NCBI GenBank assembly: GCA_963383645.1
Contig: OY726561.1
Coordinates: 138,768,727-138,832,726, forward strand
Origin: Muscardinus avellanarius
Taxonomy: Eukaryota; Chordata; Mammalia; Rodentia; Gliridae
Reading direction: 5' to 3'
Length of the DNA stretch: 64,000 nucleotides
In this document: in pieces, positions 32,063 through 41,000 of the stretch
How positions within the stretch are numbered: position 1 is the first letter of the stretch
Layout: every line of letters begins with the position of its first letter
The notes under the pieces: generated by a model
What the model was told of the DNA's origin: nothing
Databases searched by the model: none
Seen by the model: only the letters and a program-made list of their open reading frames with translations
Position numbers and translations under genes: made by a program

Positions 32063-35000
32063 GTAAGGATTCGCTGTCCTGATGAAACTTGTGCAAATCA
32101 CTTTATGGGCCGCAATGTAATGTTTCGTGTATATTCTCTCTTAACATGACAATCCCAGGTGGGCTGTCACGTTGGCATCATTTCACAGATGAGAAAACTA
32201 GTGAAGCAGGTCATCCCTCAGCCCAGTGTCAGTGCTAAGACTCCAGCCTCACACTTTCAGCTCTAAATCTGGCCTTTCCACTGTATTTCAGTGGTCCGTA
32301 TTTTCTTTGCATTTGTTACTATTATTTTTGTGCATGTACGTGGTACTGAGGATCGAACTCAGGGGCATTCTACCTCCGAGCTACACCCCCCCCCCCGGCC
32401 CTATTTTTTTATTCTTTATTTTGAAAAGGGTCTCACTAAGTTTTAGAGGGCCTCACAAGTAGCTGAGGCTGTCCATGAACCTGAGATCCTCCTGTCTCAG
32501 CCTCCCAAATACTGAGATTACAGCATGCACCCCCATGCCCAGCTATTACTTTTATATTAATAGCAGCTATCAGTAAATGGGGTTACATGATTTAAACAGA
32601 AGAGAGAATTCTGAACTCAATAATAAAGTGTGCATATAGGCATAATGAGCATCTGAGATGACATCAGATTTCAATTAATGGCAGCAGTGATGGTTAGATC
32701 GGATGCTTTTATTTTTTTGATGAGGGCCTTTAAGCTTTAGGTTTGTGGCAACGAAGTGACTTGCTTGTTTGACACTAAAAACGTAACTCAGCCTGCTTGT
32801 TGCTTAAATGTTACGCTTAGACCAACCCCCGTTTCAAGGGGGAAAAAGTTCTTATGGATTCCAGACTTACCTTTGCTCTATTACCTGAATATGTTACAAA
32901 TTACCAATATGAAACCGCCTACATTGATAACACATTTAAACTTACAAATTAAATGTGATAAACTTACAAAACCAACCACAATACCCAGTGGATTTTTGTA
33001 GACCCAGAGGCCTCTTGGGCGCCAGTCCTCTCCGGGGAGTGGTGCTGAGCACAGGTCCAGGAGGGCGAGTGGCCTTCCTTCCCTGTGAGGGTGGAGGCGG
33101 CTTGCCAAGTGGCCTTTAGAGTGGGCGTGTTGGTCAGTCCTCCACCAGAAGCATACTGAAGTACCTCTTCCTTACACCCGGGCCAGGACTCTGTAGCTCC
33201 TCACCTTGGAGTTTCTAGCTGTTCTGTTGGCCCGGGTAGAATTTTCCTGCCCGCCAAGCTGGGGGACCTTTTGTATTTCTCTGATGCCTTCAGCCCCTGT
33301 TCATGTCCGCATTGGCCATGTGGATACTCTGTTGGGATGTTTCTGTTCAAACCCCTTCCCCAATTTCCTCTCCCATTGTGTTTTTACTCTTTAGAATGAT
33401 TAAAAGAACAGTTCTTAGTGTAGTCATTTAAATTTTTATTATTTCCAGATACCCCTTTTGTGACCCACTTAGTCACAAAAGACGTCATTGCATACTCCAA
33501 GATGACAAAAATGGCTTTTGACTTTCACATTTAGATCTACAGTCTATCCAGAACGCTGTGTGTGCATGTGTGTGTTTGTGTGTGCACGCACGCGCGTGCA
33601 CGTGTGAGACAGGAGTCAGGACAGTCCTCCCCCTTAGGGAAATCCAACTCAGCACGCGTGCCACGCTGATCAGAGACAAGTGTCCCCATACCTGCACTCA
33701 AAGTGGGGTGAAATTTGTGATGCCCATTTTAAGAAGACCAGACAGACAGACCGGAGAACAGTGGCCAAAGCCAGAGTTGGGGAGGGCAGGACCTCTCGGT
33801 GCTGCGGCACCACCTGGCTCTCCTCGGGCATGGATGAATAAATTCTGTATTCAGCCCAGTGCCTTTGGTTCTGTAACGCTAAACAGTACCAGGTGCAAAG
33901 GCGACTCCAAACGCAGATGCAGGTACAAGTATGAAGCCTCGCGAGAGTACCCATTTTCTTTTCAACGCAAAGTGGTGGTAACACCTGGTGTGCCTGGTGC
34001 TGGCCCTCGTGATACAAGCCTTACCTGGCGCGTTAATCCCCACATGGTCTTCATTTGGGCTGTTGGCTGGGATGGTACCATTCTGGATGCTAGTCGCAGT
34101 GGACAGAACTCCACTGCGACTCACACAGGAGGCTGACCGCGGAGAGTCACGGATGTGGGTGTATTTGGTGTATGAGGCCGTGCCCAGACCAGCCAGCTCC
34201 AGGCGCTTCTGCCTCTCGATGGCGGCTCCTTCCTCAGGCCTGAGCTTTCCCTTTCTGAGGGAAAGGAGCTGTCACATGCAATAGAACCTAAGCTTTAGGG
34301 GCCGTGAGCAGGGCAGGAGCACCTTGTGACGCTCGTCACACCCATTTCAAAGATGGTGAGACGGACAGACTGGAGGAAAGCCAGAAACGCTCCCCAGCCA
34401 GAGGCTAAAGTCCAGACTTTGGGGTGAAAGTTACAAGTTGAGAATTTCACAACTGAAGCACTTTGTGACAGGAAACAGTGTATTTTTAGCTTTATGAGAT
34501 GTGCCAGAGCCAGCCGGCAAAAGTACGGGTTCTGAAGAGAGGTGTGAGGATGAAGAATTTAACTCTACGAATTTGATTCTCAGAATATTTCATTTAACAT
34601 GGGGGAGCCGCCAGCCTACTATCTCTACTGGCCGACCCCTATTCTTGTTTTTTTTTTTTTTTTTTTTTTTTGGTGGTACTGGGGTTCCTGGAAGCCCTTC
34701 TACCTCTGGGCTACACTCCCAGACCTACTTTTATTTTTGGAAACAGGGTCTCTTAAGCCAGCACAGCTGGCTTCGAATCTGCGCGATCCTCCTGTCTCTG
34801 CCTCCCAAGCGCGGGGATTACAAGCGTGCGCCATCACGCCCGGCCATCTGACCCCTTCTTGGGTCAATATTTCCTACTGGTCGATGACTACGCCTGGGTC
34901 AGTATTCTCTATTGGGCCAACGCTGGGTTTGTTTTTCCAGAGGTATTTATACAGTTACAGGTCAATCAATACCCTCGTGCTACCACCACCAGAATACAAT

Positions 35001-38000
35001 ACAGACCAATCCAAAGCACATACATTACAGATAGGTTAATCAGTACCCTCGTGCCATCACCATCTGATCTTCTCCCAGACCTTTTACTCTGAACTTTCCA
35101 TGACCCCAAACCTTGTTGACTCTGGGGGAAGGATAGTCAGCTGAGTCAGAGATATTAATCTAGGGGAAAGCCTTAATGGCTCCCCACAATTCCCCCTTTT
35201 TTACTATATTCAGAGAAGACTGTGCCTGTCTTAGGTTGTTTCCTTCAGGTATCAAGGATTACCCTCCTTTGGATAATACAGAGCTAAACTGTATATCCTG
35301 TCTTAGGTTTCCTTGTCCCAAGAAAACCTTACCCGTCATTGACGACCAGCCTCTTAAATGGGGGTACCCTTCAAAGGTAAATTGTGCACTTCTGCTGAAA
35401 AAACGTTCTCACTTTGCCCTGAGACCACACTTTTTCCCGAGTCTCTAATAAACAAGGTATTGGGCATATCATGTAACATAGGCATTTCAGCAAGACATTT
35501 TCTCCAATTAACACAATGATTTTTACATGTTGAATCAGTTTTACAGAGTAAACAAGTTATTAATGGGCTAACATTTTTATCTCCTTTCCCTGGGTAACCA
35601 GGGCCCCACAAGACCAAACCTTCAATAGCAGTTACTACTTGTCTGCAACACCACGGTGTCAACTGCAGACATCCCATCTTCTTGATATCCCTAGAAAAAC
35701 CTAAGAGCGCACCAGTTCTTGAACTTTCCAAAATAACCAAAAGTACCAATTCTTTGTCCAAAATACAGTTACTATCAGTCTTTATACTATCAATTCTCCG
35801 TCCAAAATAATCTTGCCATTTTTACCAGTTCTTTGTCCAGTATAACCAAAAGTTTCCACAACGGGTGTAAAATTCAAAGCAAGTCCCAGCAGTCGTGAGT
35901 TATTCCTGAAGATAGTGATCTCCTGTTGTTCCCAAACAGCTGGATGAAGTATGGGATGATCTGGAACGTACGCCCACGTTTCAGTCATCAGCACTGATCC
36001 GAGAGTCTTCCAGTTTTGCCTGATCCATATGTCGCACGAGTCGCTCAGGTATCCACCGTGCATTATCTTCATCCTCTGGAAAAACACAAACATGCCCTCG
36101 TCCCCATATTAGTACGGGGTCAGGACCTTCCCAAATTTCTGTGCAAGGACCTTTCCATTTTACTAAAGCAAAATTGTTTTTGGAGGACGGATACCAGTAT
36201 CTATCTGCTGCTGTGCGACCAGTTTTGTCAGCATTCAAGAAATTAATAACACCACCTTGACCCAGTTTTGTCGGCATTTAAGAAATCTAATAACACTTCC
36301 TTAACCATCAGGGTCTTCAATATCCAGGAAAACTGAACCCCCTAGTATCTTCTCTGTGTTTTTGCAGCCCGATTTATAGCTGCCTGAAGTGGTGATATTA
36401 AAGAAAAAGGTCTGTGTTTTTTATTGCTTTGTTTAGCAAATGCTACATTAAAGAGTGAAGGCAAAGCGCCACAAAGGCGCTCTATGTTAGTTTCTCTAAG
36501 AATATGAAGCGTATCTTTTAACCTATGTACAAAAAACAAAAAACGAATTTTCTGACCCACTGTATATTACAATTCACACGTTAGGCGCCTTCATTTTCTT
36601 AGTTTCTCTTCATTTTCTGTCTCAGTTTCTCTAGCACAAAGCATCTTCTTTAGTGACCTATTATATATTACAATTCCCACGTTTCACCACCACCACAAGC
36701 GCGCTCTTTTTCTATTCAGCGGTGTCCTTCACGGGATCCTCGGTTTCAGAATTTCCCCGTACGGGCCACCACCATCTGATCTTCTCCCCAGACCTTGTTG
36801 ACTCTGGGTGACGTCCACACAGACTCATCCCCACAGAGATGTTCTTTCTCTTTAAGTTTAGGAGATTCCTCGTAAAGTAGTTAACTACATCCAGGAGCCT
36901 TGTTGTTCTACTGAGAGCATCGTGCATATTTCTAATTGGAAAATTCCTTATCACAATATTGTTATTGGAACCGCTGTGTCTATGGAGTCGTGGTGCTATT
37001 CTAGAGCCTCAGCCCTGCAATGAAACTCTTTTGTGAACTATGATGTATCTCATTTCAGGTTCTAGCTCTGTTCTCAGCTGTCAACCACACTGCTGGCCAG
37101 GGAGCAGGTGCTGAAAAATGCCTCCGACTCTCCTTTCCTCCCATAAAGAAATACTTTTCTGGCTGCATGCAGATACTAGGAATACAACTATTTCTTTTTC
37201 TCAAAGTTTGATTATGAAGTTCCCGTGACGTTACTCTTTTAAAAATCTCAGTGTCAAGCCGGGCGTGGTGGAGCACGCTTGTCATCCCAGTACTTGGGAG
37301 GCTGAGACAGGAGGATTGCAGGATCACAGCCAGTCTCAGTAACTTAGTGAGGCCCTCTGCAACTTAGTGAGACCCTGTTTTAAAATAAGGAATAAAATAT
37401 AGGCCTGGGAGCGTAGCTTGGAGGTAGAATGCCCCTGAATGGAATCCCCAGTTCTGAAGAAAAAAAAAATCTCAATGTCCTTATCTGCAGAAGATTGTGG
37501 CCTCTAAGGTCCTTTATAGTTGTTCAAAGCCCTAAGTATTGTTAACTACGAGACTTTTATTTATTTACTTATTTACCTTTAGTACTGGGGATTAAAGCCA
37601 GGAGCATTCTACCTCTGAACTACACCCCCAACCCTTTTATCTTGAAACAGGTCTTGCTAAAATGCTGAGGCTGGCCTCCAACCTGTAATCTCCTGTCTCA
37701 GCCTCCCAAGTACCAAGATTACAGGCCCATGCCATCCGCTCTGAACTTTGATTCGAAGTCCACATTACTTTAAAGCTTCATGAAGCAAAAGTGAGTGTAA
37801 GAAAAAGTCACTGTAAGCCAGTGCATGTGGTTCTTAAAATACCCTCAACTCCTTTGAAAACACTTTAACCTCTGGACAGCCCCAGTTTGGATGAAGTGAA
37901 AGGCAGCCAAGCATCGGCAGGGGTGCACGAGACGGGACTGAAGCAATACGAAGCCGTGCGGTGCGGTCCAGAGCGCCGTGAGAAGGCTTTCTTCCGGCTG

Positions 38001-41000
38001 TGAGCAGCAGCGGCATCGTGGAAAGCAGAGCCTGACCACGCGCTGACCAGCAAGAGCGGGTGGAACCTGTTTCTCAAAACAGAATACCTGGGCTGATAGG
38101 TAGCGCGAAGGCTCCTGGGGTCGACTCAAGATGAGGGGCAACGGCCCGGGGACGGAGTGCTTAACAAGCAACCTGCAGAGAAGACACAGGGACCTCGGGC
38201 AGGAGTGGCCAGGACACCACCCGGCCAGGTTCATTAAGCACCTCATTTTCTAGTCTCATTTGGGATTGAACCCAGGGGCATTCGACATCTAAGCTACACC
38301 CCCAGCCCTTTCTATTTTTTATTTTGAAACGGCCTCAAACCTGCGATCCTCCTTTCTCAGCCTCCCATGTACTCGGGTTACAGGCATGCACCACCACACC
38401 TGGCTATTAAGCACATCGATGTTATAAATGTCTTGGAAATGGCCAATGTTTTTCCACAGGAAAGGAAGGTAAGTTTCACACCCGACATTACGTGTCTTCA
38501 TGTGAGCCAGGCGCGGTGGGCACGCTTGTAATCCCAGCATTCGGGAGGCTGAGACAGGAGGATCGCAGTTCACGGACAGCCTCAGCTACTTAGTGAGGCC
38601 CTTCGCAACTCAGTGAGACCCTCAAAATAAAGAATAAAAAATAGGGCAGGGGGTATAGGTCGGAGGTAGAATTCCCTGGGTTCCATCCTCAGTGCTGCAA
38701 AAAAAAAAAAAAAAAAAAAAAATCTTTGTTATCAAGCAAAAAAGAAGACAAACCCACCCCTAAAGTCACACACTGCCTCTCTGCTGTGTATTTCCAGCTC
38801 TCGCCGGGCAGGCGGCAGATGATTCTGTTGGAGACCCTGAAGGTGAAACAGGCCACCCTGGAGCCGGTGCCCGCTGCTCTGAAGCTGCCCATTGCCGTCA
38901 CCTGCTACTGGCTGCAGCACCCCGAGGTCCAGGCAAAGCTCCATCATCTCCAGGCGCTGCTGCTGGGGATGCTGCAGGGGCCCCTGGAGGCCGCCGTCCT
39001 CAGCCCAGGTAGGATCTTGGGAGGCTGAGACAGGAGGATCTGGGTTCCCAGACAGCCTCAGCTACTTAGTGAGGCCCTTTGCAACTCAGTGAGGCCATCT
39101 TTCAAAGTAAAGAATAAAAAAAAAAAAAAAAAAATAGGGCAAGTTGCCTATACATTGTGTCTACCCAGGAGTTTACACAAACAGAAAAAATTATATATTC
39201 TTTGCCCCTGGTCAGTTACATGAGAACTCAGAGGTGGCAGCACCAAAACGCCATTCTTTCGTTGGTATTTCTGATGGCTTCCGTGCGTCAGGCTGAGTGC
39301 CGGGGGCGCGACCGCCATGGCTGGTACCGCTCATCCCACCTGCCTGGGCCGCGACTCCTGACCACCGTTCTGCTGCCGTTTGCATTTCACACCCCGTCCC
39401 ATGGTTCACAGCGTGGCATCAGCTCCAGAAACGGACTTCAAATGGCTAGAAGAGAAGCTTCTGGATCCTTAACCACCACAGTAAACACCGTATCGGTGCC
39501 TTTTTTAAACCTTTTTCCCTCTATTGTGAGTTTCCATTTGTATATAAGAACTGACAGAAAAACCGCTGTATAGAAAAACATGGAGGCGACGTGGTCTGTG
39601 CTGACCCCGAGAAATAAACGTCGACGCGTTGAAACACCCAGGTCACTAACGTGGCGTTCCCTGGAAAGATGGTGGATGTTTTAATACTATCTGCACGTGT
39701 AAAGTTGGTACAATCAAGAAGAGAACTGTGTGGAATGGTAACTAGTAGCCACCTGTGGCTAAATTTAAGTTAAAATTCAGCTTCTCAATCAAACTGGCCA
39801 CATCCGTGTGTGGACGGACTAGGGATTCAACCCAGGGGCATTCTGCCTCCAAGCTACACCCTAAGCCCTATTTTATTTACTTTTTACTTGGAAGCAGGGT
39901 CTTACTAAGTTACCACACACTGACCTCGAGCCTGTGCTCCTCTTGTCTCAGCCTCCCAAGTACTGAGGTTACAGGTGTGCGCCACCATGCCCGGCCTGTG
40001 GGTTTGTTGGTTAAGTTTTTTAGAGTAAGTGAAATGAAAGAATGAAACGCATGGACCCTAGGACATCCCAGGTACTAAGGCCCCAGCCTGACGGTCGCAT
40101 CAGAGGGGCTGCGGGTTTACAACAGCAGGGAACGCCAAACACGGCGCTCTGGACACAGGCCGAGGCCATCGCCTGTCTCGGGACAGTAAGTCCAGCCCAA
40201 GGGATTCCCCAGAGCGCGAGCCTGTGACCCCGCCCCGGGCCTACAGGAGGGCACGCCAGGGCGCTGCTTTTCTTTAGGAAGCTTGGCGCCCAGGCCCAGG
40301 CAGGCCCAGGGCCTTGCTGCTCAGCAGATTCTGCGGATGTTCAGACGCACCCAGGGGCCGCCGATCCCCGGGCTTCCCGTGCCCTTTTGCTCTGTAAGCT
40401 GCTCTGCCAAGTTCTGAGATGCTCCTGAGTCCCCTCTCTAACAGGCTGAGGTGTGCTCTCAACACGCAAGGCGTTTCTTCACAACAGGGCGCCCCAGCCG
40501 GGGCTCCAGGGAGGGAAGAGAGCGGCGCAGAAAGAGTGCTCCTCGGCCTGTGCCGCTTGCCGACCGCAGGCCACTGGGGCGCGCACATGCGGGCGCTGGA
40601 CCAGGGGACTGCATCGTACTTCAAGGAAATAGTAGGGTTGACCAAGCGGGGTCGCCATTACAAAGCTCCTTCAGTAGAAAGAGTTCAATTTATTCAGCAG
40701 GGCATTTACAAGCCTGAAGAGAAAAAGCTGTCCGTTTTTAGAGAGAAGCACGGGGGTTTTTGTTTTTTTGTTTGGTGGTACTGAGGATAGATAGGGGCCT
40801 TCTACCTCTGGACTATATTCCCAGGCCTATTTTATATTTTTATGTGGAGACAGGTTCTCACTGAGTTGCGGAGAGCCTCAATACATAGCTGAAGCTGGCC
40901 TCGAACCTGCGTGATCCTCCTGCCCCAGCCTCCCAAGTGCTGGGATTACAAGCGTGCGCCACCACGCCTGGCAAGAAGCAGTGTGTTGAGCTAAACGTTG

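Larger units (their letters stand above)
34600..36815 (-). mobile_element. Decayed class II (betaretrovirus-like) endogenous retrovirus
   Basis: Minus-strand order: possible U3 remnant of the 5' LTR (about 36815-36766), unassigned internal sequence, integrase C-terminal remnant, env remnants, polypurine tract, 3' LTR. The integrase part has the GPDPVLIWGRG and RWIPERLVRH words typical of betaretroviral and ERVK integrase C-termini. Gag, protease, reverse transcriptase and most of integrase are absent, and the remaining frames are broken. Non-functional. The outer borders and TSD were not resolved. Confidence 0.8.
32063..38797 (+). other. ASTE1: ASTE1 intron 2 (6.7 kb)
   Basis: Contains several SINEs, a decayed endogenous retrovirus (34.6-36.8 kb) and a GT-rich Z-DNA-like tract. 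Stretches 32545-33556, 33607-34600 and 37741-38256 hold nothing I recognise. Confidence 0.9.

Noticed and set aside
33558..34136. 192-codon plus-strand frame, the longest non-ASTE1 frame
   Set aside because: It begins in the GT/GC repeat, has low-complexity start sequence, no domain signature and an overlapping open frame on the other strand. Treated as chance.
34501..35092. Plus-strand frames across the ERV LTR and SINE
   Set aside because: Antisense to the ERV and made largely of SINE sequence read backwards.
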